DNA from: Streptococcus ferus DSM 20646
GTDB lineage: Bacteria; Bacillota; Bacilli; Lactobacillales; Streptococcaceae
Direction of reading: 5' to 3'
DNA: 64,000 nucleotides
Assembly: GCF_000372425.1 (NCBI RefSeq)
Contig: NZ_AQVD01000007.1
Span: 1 to 64,000 of the forward strand
Part shown: in pieces, positions 47,590 through 55,483 of the stretch
Layout of the letters: each line of letters begins with the position of its first letter
How positions within the stretch are numbered: position 1 is the stretch's first letter
Made by a program: the position numbers and the translations under genes
Notes under the pieces: generated by a model
Databases searched by the model: none
Seen by the model: only the letters and a program-made list of their open reading frames with translations
What the model was told of the DNA's origin: nothing

Positions 47590-47770
47590 CTAATAAAGGC
47601 TGCTAAGCCATTTGCAGATTTCGTCGGGATAAATTCTATGATGTCATAGCTTGCCACCTCATGGATAAAAAACGGATCTTCTGCAATGATTTTTTGGATT
47701 TTTTCCTGTGACTCGGCTTTTGCCAAAAATAACCCCACCCACTCTGGGAACTTTGGCTATTTGCCAGAAA
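47590..47770 (-). pseudogene. YciI-like gene remnant
   Basis: A minus-strand frame encodes PKFPEWVGLFLAKAESQEKI followed by ...AEDPFFIHEVASYDIIEFIP, which resembles the C-terminal half of YciI-family proteins. A TAG stop interrupts it immediately upstream and no proper start or SD is present, so it appears to be a decayed gene. The rest of the 475-base gap 47390-47864 holds no other recognisable gene. Confidence 0.45.
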
Positions 47771-47824
47771 CGATGGGTAACCGTAAGAAAACGAATTCTA
47801 GGCCAATTTCAAACGATTTTTTGC

Positions 47825-47830
47825 TATAAT
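47825..47830 (+). promoter_or_regulatory. Extended -10 of the pgpA-like gene
   Basis: TGCTATAAT with no convincing -35, about 35 bases upstream of the start; SD AAAGG follows. Confidence 0.5.
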
Positions 47831-47864
47831 AATCTTGGAAGGATCAATGAAGAAAGGTAGGTAG

Positions 47865-48377
47865 ATGATGAAATCAGACAAGGAACTCCGACTGAAATCG
47901 CTGGCGCTGTTGGAAGAGCGCGGAGTGGCTATTGCGGATATTGCGGACTTGGTCCTCTGCCTCCAGAATCAGTACATTGAAGATTTGACCTTAGAAGAGT
48001 GTATTGACAGTGTCAATGCGGTGCTGAGTAAGCGTGAGGTGCAAAATGCCATTATCACTGGCATCGAGTTGGATATGCTGGCAGAACAGAAAGAATTGTC
48101 CCAGCCACTCAATGATATTCTGATGGAGGATGAGGGGCTCTACGGGATTGATGAAATTTTAGCCCTGTCGATTGTCAATGTGTTTGGCTCGATTGGCTTT
48201 ACCAATTACGGCTATATTGACAAGATAAAACCGGGCATTATTAAACAGCTTAACAGCAAGGACGGACAGCACTGCCATACCTTTTTGGACGATATTGTCG
48301 GTGCGATTGCCGCTTCAGCAGCCAGCCGAATTGCCCACAGCAGCCCTGATAAAAGCGCCATTACCAATCAAAACTAA
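47865..48377 (+). CDS. Phosphatidylglycerophosphatase A-like protein (YutG type)
   Basis: 170 residues of the PgpA/YutG family. The conserved VLSKREVQNAIITGIELDMLAE and DEGLYGIDEILALSIVNVFGSIGFTNYGYIDK segments, and FLDDIVGAIAASAASRI near the end, are typical. The family dephosphorylates phosphatidylglycerol phosphate. This short soluble firmicute type lacks membrane segments and its activity is less certain. Two adjacent ATG codons; the first is used. Confidence 0.85.
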   Translation: MMKSDKELRLKSLALLEERGVAIADIADLVLCLQNQYIEDLTLEECIDSVNAVLSKREVQNAIITGIELDMLAEQKELSQPLNDILMEDEGLYGIDEILALSIVNVFGSIGFTNYGYIDKIKPGIIKQLNSKDGQHCHTFLDDIVGAIAASAASRIAHSSPDKSAITNQN

Positions 48378-48458
48378 TGACTGAGGCTGTCCGTTCATTT
48401 GTTCTTTTTGCTGTAAATGTCCGCAGTTGCTTACAAAACGTGAAAGGAAGGTAGAATC

Positions 48459-49079
48459 ATGTATGTTATTAGTCAAATGATCAGTTCTTTGCTGCAATTA
48501 GCTATTGTCTTGCTTTTGGCTTTCGTTTTAAAAGCAATCTTTCAAAAAAACAAGCAGCCTTATTTAGAATGGATTGGTCTTAAAAAAACAGCTATTGATT
48601 ATAAAGCCATTTTGCTCATTTCTGCCAGTTATTTAGTGATTGCTCTGCTGCCTGCCGGCTGGCTTTATCAGGGTGGTCAAATGAATAATGCCGATGCTCT
48701 GACCGTCAAGGCCTATCTCGCAAATGGACTGGATGTTCAGACCCTTCTCGTTATCTTGCTTTGGGCGGTGATTCAAACCTCCCTTACCGAAGAGATACTC
48801 TTTAGAGGCTGTCTCCTAAATACCTTCAGACAGTTTACCAGTCCTCAAAAAGCCAATGTGATACAGGCGTTTTTGTTCTCCCTCATGCACCTCCCAGCGC
48901 TGACAAACTATGGTCTCCTGCCAATGGCAGTCATGGGGCTGATGACCTTTCCAATCGCCTACGCGCTAGGCTGGCTGGTTATCAATAGATCTCACTTCAG
49001 TATTATGAACACTTGGATCATCCACGCCAGCGTTAACGTGATTTCTCAAATAGGCATCTTGCTCTTTTACATTAAATAA
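48459..49079 (+). CDS. CPBP family intramembrane protease
   Basis: 206 residues with several membrane segments and the Abi/CPBP motifs: EEILFR (Glu111, Glu112, Arg116) and FSLMHL (His144), with a later His/Asn pair (TWIIHASVN). In streptococci and lactobacilli these membrane metalloproteases often accompany bacteriocin genes, but none is seen here. SD AAAGGAAGG. Confidence 0.85.
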   Translation: MYVISQMISSLLQLAIVLLLAFVLKAIFQKNKQPYLEWIGLKKTAIDYKAILLISASYLVIALLPAGWLYQGGQMNNADALTVKAYLANGLDVQTLLVILLWAVIQTSLTEEILFRGCLLNTFRQFTSPQKANVIQAFLFSLMHLPALTNYGLLPMAVMGLMTFPIAYALGWLVINRSHFSIMNTWIIHASVNVISQIGILLFYIK

Positions 49080-49102
49080 ATGTGCTTTAAACCAAAGGAA
49101 GT

Positions 49103-49241
49103 GGGACAAAAATCGGGATTTCGTAGACATCGATTTTGTAGTCCCACCCCCGCACAGTTGATTAGGGATAAGGACTTCCAATCAACCACTGCGTCAAACT
49201 GTTGCAGCTATTTATATGACAAGCCTAGGGATTTTTGTCCC
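49103..49241. repeat. Inverted-repeat-bounded intergenic element
   Basis: Bounded by perfect 12-bp inverted repeats GGGACAAAAATC (49103-49114) and GATTTTTGTCCC (49230-49241), followed by a T-rich run, so it may also terminate transcription. The inside contains the hairpin core GTCCCACCCCCGCACAGTTG and CAATCAACCACTGCGTCA. A diverged relative of the core lies at 13671-13740. This looks like a small non-autonomous streptococcal repeat family; it is neither BOX nor RUP as I know them. Confidence 0.65.
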
Positions 49242-49292
49242 AGGCTCTTTTTCTATGTTATAATAACTCAGATAACGATTTAGGAGGAAAAC

Positions 49293-50447
49293 ATGCCTAA
49301 GATTTTATCCAAGCGTGTGTCGAATTACGAACTCTTTTTTGACCTGGCTGTTGTCTTGGCCATCGGTCAGCTGACGTCAGCCATGCATATCAGCCACATT
49401 GGCGGTATGGAGATTTTTGCCTTTATCATGGCCAATATTATTCTCTTTAATGTCTGGATCAACGAAGTTTTTTATTTTAACAAATATGGGGATTCGAGGA
49501 TTCATGATATCTACACCATCATTGCACTGATGTTTGTCATTGGCAATATCGCCCTCAACTTTGATGTGGATTTTGATCATTTTTATGCCGGCAGCTCGGT
49601 TGTCCGAATCTTTAATCTTCTCTTGATGGCAGCCTATGCCATTATTGCGCTGCAACATTTTTTAAAGGGGCGAAAACTTGGCTTTTCTCAGGACATCAAG
49701 CTCAGCATGTGGACGCAGATTATCTTCGCCCTGGCTCCGGCAGGCTTTGCCTTGGGGCTCATTCCTGTTAATCTTTGGACCATGGGAATCTATCTGATTC
49801 CTAACCTATTGCCACTCTTGACGCAGAGATACTTTGACCATCGTTCGGTTAATTTTCCCCATGCTGTGGAACGGCTGCAGCTGGTGACTATTTTGACCTT
49901 TGGCGAGACGGTCATCGGGATTATCAAGACCTACCCCTTGAGCGACAGTCTCTTTCTTGGTGCCCTTTTCTTTTTCGGGATGGCCACCCTCTTTGTCTTT
50001 TACATGGGACAAACTTTTTTAAATCTCAACCATCATCAGGAAACAGCTTCTACAGCCCTCTTCTACGCCCATCTGCTGATTTTTATCGGGGTTAATGTCT
50101 TTACGGTAGGCACGGAATTTTTGGCTGACCACCACCATGCTGATCTGGGCTTTATCCTATTCTTCTGTGGCATTATCAGTTTTTACGCCGGGGTACTCGC
50201 CACCTCCCCTTACAATCAAGACATCTACCGTCTGACCAAAAAGGCCTGGCTCCAGTATGGCCTGACCTTGGCCCTGGCCTTGGGCCTCATGCTTTTCTTT
50301 CGGCACCAGCAGCTGGTTTTGGTCTTAATCTTGATTGTTCTCAACCGCTTGATGATGCAGTTCAGCATAAAGAATCGCCGCAGAGCCCGCGAACGCTATC
50401 AAATCCCTCACCCAGACCCTAATCAGAACATCCGCGATTTTTCATAA
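49293..50447 (+). CDS. Low temperature requirement protein A (LtrA) family
   Basis: 384 residues with about eleven membrane segments. The start KRVSNYELFFDLAVVLAIGQLT and the LVTILTFGETVIGII segment are typical of LtrA proteins. The molecular function is unknown; the family was named from a Listeria cold-growth mutant. SD AGGAGG. It ends in the bidirectional terminator shared with the esterase gene. Confidence 0.85.
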   Translation: MPKILSKRVSNYELFFDLAVVLAIGQLTSAMHISHIGGMEIFAFIMANIILFNVWINEVFYFNKYGDSRIHDIYTIIALMFVIGNIALNFDVDFDHFYAGSSVVRIFNLLLMAAYAIIALQHFLKGRKLGFSQDIKLSMWTQIIFALAPAGFALGLIPVNLWTMGIYLIPNLLPLLTQRYFDHRSVNFPHAVERLQLVTILTFGETVIGIIKTYPLSDSLFLGALFFFGMATLFVFYMGQTFLNLNHHQETASTALFYAHLLIFIGVNVFTVGTEFLADHHHADLGFILFFCGIISFYAGVLATSPYNQDIYRLTKKAWLQYGLTLALALGLMLFFRHQQLVLVLILIVLNRLMMQFSIKNRRRARERYQIPHPDPNQNIRDFS

Positions 50448-50479
50448 TAAAAAGGACTGAATCAGTCCTTTTTATTATC
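50445..50479. terminator. Bidirectional terminator between ltrA-like and esterase genes
   Basis: AATAAAAAGGACTGA and TCAGTCCTTTTTATT form a perfect palindrome covering both 3' ends. Confidence 0.85.
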
Positions 50480-51881
50480 TGCTCTGGGCGTTCATCCAGT
50501 CAAAGATATTACTGTATTGGATGCCCTTGACAGTCGCCTTGCTGTCACCGCCCTGTGTTGGATTGGTGGCTACCAGACCAGACAGACCATCCATTGACGC
50601 CACGTTGGACGTGTTTTGAACCCCTGTCACCTGATCATTAAAGAAGTAAATCCAAGACCAATGACCATTGTAGTTGGTGCCCGGCAAGTCCGTTCCAATC
50701 GCACTTTCATAGTAGGAAATCCATTTATTTTCAGCGCCGCTGTCAATGATGGCCTTGTAAAATGGTAGAGCGCTGCTGTCTGGTGTAATGGACGCATCGT
50801 TTGCCGTATGAATCAGCCACATCGGCTGGTCTTTCAGACTATTCTTAGTCGCATCATCCAAACGGTACACGGTCTTGCCCTGATCATCTTGAGTTTGATA
50901 AGGGTAAGGGGATGCAATCGGAATCAAAGCTGCAAAATAGTCTGGATAGCTTGTCCCCATTTTAAGCGTCATGCCGCCACCGTTGGATGCACCTGCGAGG
51001 TAAATCCGATTGGCATCGACATCTGGATGGCTGCTGACATAGGCATCAATGGTTGCTTTCAGACTTTCAGCGTACTGTGAATTAAAGGAATCATCAACCC
51101 AAGCACTCGGTGATTGCGGCACTAAGACGTGAGCCCCTTTTTGAGAACCTGTCCCTGTCGAGCTGAAATGGCTCTGAATGGGGTCCTGTGTCAGGGCAGT
51201 CACCTCACTTGCCAACAGTGGCAAATTAAGGTCTGTCCCTGCTTCACCGATCCCATGCAGCCAGACAATCAGCGGATTCTTCTCACCGCCTGCAGCATTT
51301 TGCGGTTGGTAAGCAGCGTAAGCTAGGCTGCTGGTTCCGCGTTCTGAAAAACGATCGGCCGTTGGTGTGATTTTATTGGCAATGGCCTCCTGTTCGGAGC
51401 TGACTAACTGGTTTCTGCGATTCCGTTCTCCTCTCAAGCTGAGATTAGAGACGACAACCACGTAGGAAGATACCCATTTGTTGCGATAGGTACTCAAATC
51501 AAATGTCAGAGGTGAGGCTGACTGACTAGGATCGTCCGGATTATAGCCCACTTCCAACTCTAAGGTGAGGTAACGGCTGCTGCCGTTTTGGGCATTGCCT
51601 TGTGCATCAGACAGGTAAGCCCCTTTAACCTGACGGGCAACACCCGCTGTTGTCACACTAGTATCCGACTGAAGGGCTACTCCTCTCACATTGGCATTGG
51701 TCTCCAAAACAACCTTTGAAACGCCAGGACCAAATTCATAATTCTCCAAAACAAGACTGGTTTTCGTCACTTGAATACTTGAAGTAGAACGATTACGTCC
51801 CCAAGCTTCCGACTGCCAAACACTGCCAAAGGCCACTGTAACAGCCACAATTAAAATAAACCATTTTAGATAATGACGCAT
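50475..51881 (-). CDS. Secreted alpha/beta-hydrolase (esterase/prolyl-oligopeptidase fold)
   Basis: 468 residues with an N-terminal signal peptide (MRHYLKWFILIVAVTVAFGS; cleavage about residue 28). The N-terminal beta-rich domain is about 30-170. The hydrolase domain contains LIVWLHGIGEAG, the nucleophile serine in GASNGGG (about 300), and late Asp (TANDASIT) and His (NGHWSW) candidates. No sortase motif or lipobox is seen, so it should be secreted. Substrate unknown; such enzymes include feruloyl and PHB-type esterases. Confidence 0.78.
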   Translation of the reverse strand: MRHYLKWFILIVAVTVAFGSVWQSEAWGRNRSTSSIQVTKTSLVLENYEFGPGVSKVVLETNANVRGVALQSDTSVTTAGVARQVKGAYLSDAQGNAQNGSSRYLTLELEVGYNPDDPSQSASPLTFDLSTYRNKWVSSYVVVVSNLSLRGERNRRNQLVSSEQEAIANKITPTADRFSERGTSSLAYAAYQPQNAAGGEKNPLIVWLHGIGEAGTDLNLPLLASEVTALTQDPIQSHFSSTGTGSQKGAHVLVPQSPSAWVDDSFNSQYAESLKATIDAYVSSHPDVDANRIYLAGASNGGGMTLKMGTSYPDYFAALIPIASPYPYQTQDDQGKTVYRLDDATKNSLKDQPMWLIHTANDASITPDSSALPFYKAIIDSGAENKWISYYESAIGTDLPGTNYNGHWSWIYFFNDQVTGVQNTSNVASMDGLSGLVATNPTQGGDSKATVKGIQYSNIFDWMNAQSR

Positions 51882-52197
51882 AACGATTTCTCCTTTTATC
51901 CCCTAAATAATGTCAAATGTCAAGGCATGAAAGATAAGTCACAATTCATTATCTTAATGGTTTCTCCTAAAACTTATCCTTTATTTTCATGCACTACACT
52001 CTTTGATAAAGACTGCTTTCTTCTGTCAACCCCCTCCTTAATGAGGATTTTAGAAGAAAACTGTTACAGAATCACGACAAAAAAGACAAGGACTGGTTAC
52101 GGCTTTGTGATAATTTAAACATTAGTGTTAATCAGCAAATAACAACTGTCTCTCTATCGTTTTGACTGCAGTTTTATCATTTATTTCTCCTAATATC
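51882..52197. other. Gene-free interval upstream of the esterase gene
   Basis: The stretch 51882-52239 between the esterase gene and the aldo-keto reductase gene encodes nothing recognisable. Near the esterase start, TTGACATTTGACATTATTTA on the minus strand (about 51905-51930) resembles overlapping -35 boxes. The rest is AT-rich. Confidence 0.4.
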
Positions 52198-52222
52198 AAA
52201 AAATCCCCTAAGGGGCTTTTGG
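52198..52222 (-). terminator. Aldo-keto reductase terminator
   Basis: GCCCCTTAGGGGATTTTTT on the minus strand, a short stem with a six-T tail, about 18 bases beyond the stop. Confidence 0.75.
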
Positions 52223-52239
52223 TTTACTCTAAGCGCTTC

Positions 52240-53100
52240 TTAGTTTTTTAACTGAGCCAGGCTGGTGCCAAAAATATGTTCGATGGCTACTGGATCACGG
52301 TGGTCAAAGAATTGACTCTGATTCCTGTCCAGCTGGCTCATCAGCGCCATATCCTCATCGCTTAATTCAAAATCAAAGACATCTATATTTTCCGCCATCC
52401 GTTCCGGACGAACTGACTTCGGAATCACAACAATGCCTCTCTGGAGCAGCCAGCGCAGGATAACTTGACCTGTCGACTTGCCATAGGCTGCGGCGATTGA
52501 TGCAATGGTTTCATTGGTGAAAATGCCATCCTTACCTTCTGCAAAAGGAGCCCAAGCTTCTGCAACGACATCTTCTGATTGGAAAAAGGCAAGGTCTTCC
52601 TGCTGCTGAAAGAAAGGATTGATTTCGATTTGATTGACTGCAGGTTTAACCTCACTCATCAACACTAAGTTTTGATATTGGTCTGGGTAAAAATTTGACA
52701 GACCGATGGCGCGCACTTTTCCTGCTTGATAAGCTTCTTCCATTGCACGCCAAGCTCCAGCCACATCGCCGTAAGGCTGGTGCATCAGATAAAGGTCCAA
52801 ATAGTCCAAGCCGAGCTTCTCAAGTGAGCGATCAAGTGCCTTTCCTGCCTTTTCATAATTGGCATCGGATACCCAAAGCTTTGTGGTAATGAAAAATGCT
52901 TCTCTAGGGATATCACTTTTTTTGATGGCACGGCCAACAGCTTCCTCATTGCCATAAGCAGCTGCTGTATCAAATAAGCGATAGCCAGCCTTAATCGCAT
53001 TCAGAACCGCTTCTTCGCATTCTTTCAGATCGGTCACCTGAAAAACACCGAAACCGAGCTGAGGCATTTCCACACCGTTGTTTAATGTGATTGTTTGCAT
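52240..53100 (-). CDS. Aldo-keto reductase
   Basis: 286 residues, an NADPH-dependent reductase of the AKR5 (2,5-diketogluconate reductase-like) type. The catalytic tetrad is visible: Asp44 and Tyr49 (DTAAAYGNEE), Lys74 (TTKLW) and His107 (LMHQP), and the cofactor region IPKSVRPERMAENIDVFDF. Natural substrate unknown. It is divergent from a LysR regulator that probably controls it. Confidence 0.93.
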   Translation of the reverse strand: MQTITLNNGVEMPQLGFGVFQVTDLKECEEAVLNAIKAGYRLFDTAAAYGNEEAVGRAIKKSDIPREAFFITTKLWVSDANYEKAGKALDRSLEKLGLDYLDLYLMHQPYGDVAGAWRAMEEAYQAGKVRAIGLSNFYPDQYQNLVLMSEVKPAVNQIEINPFFQQQEDLAFFQSEDVVAEAWAPFAEGKDGIFTNETIASIAAAYGKSTGQVILRWLLQRGIVVIPKSVRPERMAENIDVFDFELSDEDMALMSQLDRNQSQFFDHRDPVAIEHIFGTSLAQLKN

Positions 53101-53181
53101 AGGATGTCACCTCTATTTCTATTTAGATGTTTTTATTATAAACCTAGCATTCCCACTTGAAAATGACTTCTTAAGTATGTT

Positions 53182-53202
53182 AGTATACACTTAACGTATA
53201 CT
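53182..53202. promoter_or_regulatory. Palindrome between the AKR and LysR genes
   Basis: AGTATAC (53182-53188) and GTATACT (53196-53202) spaced by seven bases in the divergent promoter region, a likely LysR-type operator just upstream of the LysR gene. Confidence 0.5.
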
Positions 53203-53215
53203 GGAAGGATTTGCT

Positions 53216-54121
53216 ATGATAGACCCCTACCTACTTGAACAGTTCGTCGTATTTTCAGAAACAGGCACTCTAGCAGAAACGGCTCAGCGCTTGATGATTA
53301 CCCAGCCCAGTGTAACACGTAATATGCAGAAGCTGGAAGACCTGCTCGGTGTCACGCTTTTTGAGCGGAAGCCTAACAAAATCCACTTGACGCAGACTGG
53401 TCAGCTGGCAGCCACAGAGGCTAAAAAACTTCTTGCGTCTCAGGAAGCCTTTATCCAAAAAGTTCAGGCTTTTGAGTATTCACAGCAGCACATGACCCTT
53501 ACTTCGGTTGCCCCTGGCCCTCTTTTTCTTGTCAAGCATCTGCCCAAAGAAGAGAGAGAAGCTCTTGAATGGTCTGCCGATTTACTGCCACCTGAAAAAA
53601 GCGAAGAGGTTCTGCTCAACCACCGTTTTAACCTCGTGATTTCTCATCAGGAAATACAGTCTGACCAGATTGAATCCTTCTATCTGGGAACAGAAAGTTT
53701 AGAGGTTAATCTCGATCCCTTCACTCAATTAGCCAGCCAGTCTCAGGTCACTTTTCAGGATCTTAAGGGCATGAGTTTTGTCGTACTGACCGATATTGGG
53801 ATTTGGAAAAAGCTTATTCAAGAGGCAATCCCCGAAGCTAAATTCCTGTATCAGGAGGACTTGACCGCTCTGTCGGAGCTGACCCAGTACTCGGCTTTTC
53901 CCTTCTTCTCAACTAATCTCTCTCCTTTTAATCAAGCCCCCCTTTCTCAGTCACAAGGGCTGAGAAAAAAGCTCCCCATTACTGATGAAACGGCTTCGGT
54001 AGCTTTCTATGCCACCTACCTGAAAACCAACAAAAGCAGGCTGCTTCCTCTTCTGAAATGTCTGCAAACCATCTGGCAGAAGGGAGCCGCAGAAACGAAA
54101 ACCGCATTAAAACGACCCTAG
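53216..54121 (+). CDS. LysR-family transcriptional regulator
   Basis: 301 residues. The N-terminal winged helix (LEQFVVFSETGTLAETAQRLMITQPSVTRNMQKLEDLLGVTLFER) is at about 5-60, followed by the inducer-binding domain. The gene is divergent from the aldo-keto reductase with a palindrome between. SD GGAAGGA. The stop is part of the shared terminator at 54109-54130. Confidence 0.92.
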   Translation: MIDPYLLEQFVVFSETGTLAETAQRLMITQPSVTRNMQKLEDLLGVTLFERKPNKIHLTQTGQLAATEAKKLLASQEAFIQKVQAFEYSQQHMTLTSVAPGPLFLVKHLPKEEREALEWSADLLPPEKSEEVLLNHRFNLVISHQEIQSDQIESFYLGTESLEVNLDPFTQLASQSQVTFQDLKGMSFVVLTDIGIWKKLIQEAIPEAKFLYQEDLTALSELTQYSAFPFFSTNLSPFNQAPLSQSQGLRKKLPITDETASVAFYATYLKTNKSRLLPLLKCLQTIWQKGAAETKTALKRP

Positions 54122-54130
54122 GGTCGTTTT
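54109..54130. terminator. Shared terminator of the LysR and RCK genes
   Basis: AAAACGACCCTAGGGTCGTTTT, a perfect palindrome with T-runs both ways, overlapping the LysR stop codon. Confidence 0.85.
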
Positions 54131-54790
54131 TTAAGTAAAGAGAGCTTCCAGCTGCTTTTGGCCTGAGCTGTTGGTATAAGCTAAAATATGATCTTTGGCC
54201 TGCAAGACAGTCTGGCCGTTAGGAATAATATTTTCTCCCTGACGGTGAACTGCAATCAAGATAGTATCCGCCGGAATTGCTAAATCTTTGATGGCTACCT
54301 GCTCGACAGAAGACCCTTTGGGAACCGTCAATTCAACGATGGCATTTTCGTCATGATTGAGCTTCATTAGGGTCACAGCGCTGTCCATGTTAAACTCATT
54401 GATAATGACGCTGGCTAAAAGACTGGCTTGGCTGACCTGACTGTCCACCCCCATATTCGCATCAAAGAGCCACTCATTTTTAGGATTATTGACACGCGCC
54501 ACCACTCTGGGAACGCCGTAATTAAATTTAGCCACTGTCGACCCGACCAGATTGACATCGTCTTGCCCTGTCAGATAGGCAATAGCATCTACCTGATCAA
54601 TCGCACATTTTTCTAACAAAACCGGACTAGTCCCATCTCCTAGGCGATAATCGGCATTTGGCAGATCCAGCTGATTTTTAGCCAGAATCGCCTCCTTCTC
54701 TTCAATAACCGTTACCTGATGGTGGGAGTCCAGCAGCTGTTTGGCAACATAAGCCCCTACTTTTCCACAGCCAACAATAATAATTCTCAT
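54131..54790 (-). CDS. TrkA-family potassium uptake regulator (RCK), second copy
   Basis: 219 residues: an NAD-binding RCK_N domain (IIVGCGKVGAYVAKQLLDSHH, acidic residue in TVIEEKEA) and an RCK_C domain. These cytosolic proteins gate Trk/Ktr potassium channels. It follows another RCK gene by 12 bases. No TrkH/KtrB channel gene lies in the window. The set P-type ATPase plus two RCK proteins resembles the S. mutans Trk2-associated locus. Confidence 0.88.
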   Translation of the reverse strand: MRIIIVGCGKVGAYVAKQLLDSHHQVTVIEEKEAILAKNQLDLPNADYRLGDGTSPVLLEKCAIDQVDAIAYLTGQDDVNLVGSTVAKFNYGVPRVVARVNNPKNEWLFDANMGVDSQVSQASLLASVIINEFNMDSAVTLMKLNHDENAIVELTVPKGSSVEQVAIKDLAIPADTILIAVHRQGENIIPNGQTVLQAKDHILAYTNSSGQKQLEALFT

Positions 54791-54802
54791 GCGAACGCCT
54801 CC

Positions 54803-55456
54803 TTATACCAGAATCAGATCTCTTAGACTGGCAACCGCTTCTGTCGGTGCAGCCACGTGTAAGATATCTCGTGAGTGCAACATGGTCTGGTCATTGGGAA
54901 TAAAGGTTTCATTCTTCCGGCTGAGCGCCACGACCCGTACTTCATGAATGGGCACTACATCTGCAATCCGCTTGTGATCCAGCAACGGTGGAACCACCAG
55001 ACGAACAACCTCAACAGTCGAGTGGCCATTCCCCAAACTCAGCACAGTATCCACATGTTCAAAGGTCAGCAGCTTTTTGGCGCGTTCGACTCCCCACTGT
55101 GTTGTCGCAAGAACCTGAATCCCCAGCGCATTATACAAATCAACCTTGCTGGAGTCATAAAGGCGGGCGATCACTTTGGGCACCTGATAATACTCCTTGG
55201 CAATTCGGGCAACCAAAGCATTGGTATCATCACTCTGCGTACAGGCAATCAGGCTGTCTGCCTTATCAATTCCAGCGGTTTGTAGGATATCTCGATCAAA
55301 TTCGACCCCAAGGAAGCTCTGCCCCGTAAAATCACTTTCCAATGCGGCCAAACGGCATTTATCAGCTGTAATCACGGCCACATCGTTTCCTTCTGAACTG
55401 AGTTCATTGGCCAAGCCTGATCCCAGACGGCCGCAGCCAACAATAATTATCTTCAT
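54803..55456 (-). CDS. TrkA-family potassium uptake regulator (RCK), first copy
   Basis: 217 residues with the RCK_N start MKIIIVGCGRLGSGLANELS and an RCK_C domain (FIPNDQTMLHSRDILHVAAP). Likely forms mixed or separate rings with the neighbouring RCK protein to regulate a potassium transporter. It lies 27 bases downstream of the P-type ATPase. Confidence 0.88.
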   Translation of the reverse strand: MKIIIVGCGRLGSGLANELSSEGNDVAVITADKCRLAALESDFTGQSFLGVEFDRDILQTAGIDKADSLIACTQSDDTNALVARIAKEYYQVPKVIARLYDSSKVDLYNALGIQVLATTQWGVERAKKLLTFEHVDTVLSLGNGHSTVEVVRLVVPPLLDHKRIADVVPIHEVRVVALSRKNETFIPNDQTMLHSRDILHVAAPTEAVASLRDLILV

Positions 55457-55483
55457 TTTTCCCCTCCTTAGTGAAATAAGCTC

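Noticed and set aside
48459-49079. Bacteriocin locus around the CPBP protease
   Set aside because: No double-glycine leader peptide, transporter or immunity-like small gene is seen nearby.
48966-49181. A minus-strand frame overlapping the CPBP gene end and the repeat
   Set aside because: Half lies in the inverted-repeat element and half is antisense to the protease gene.
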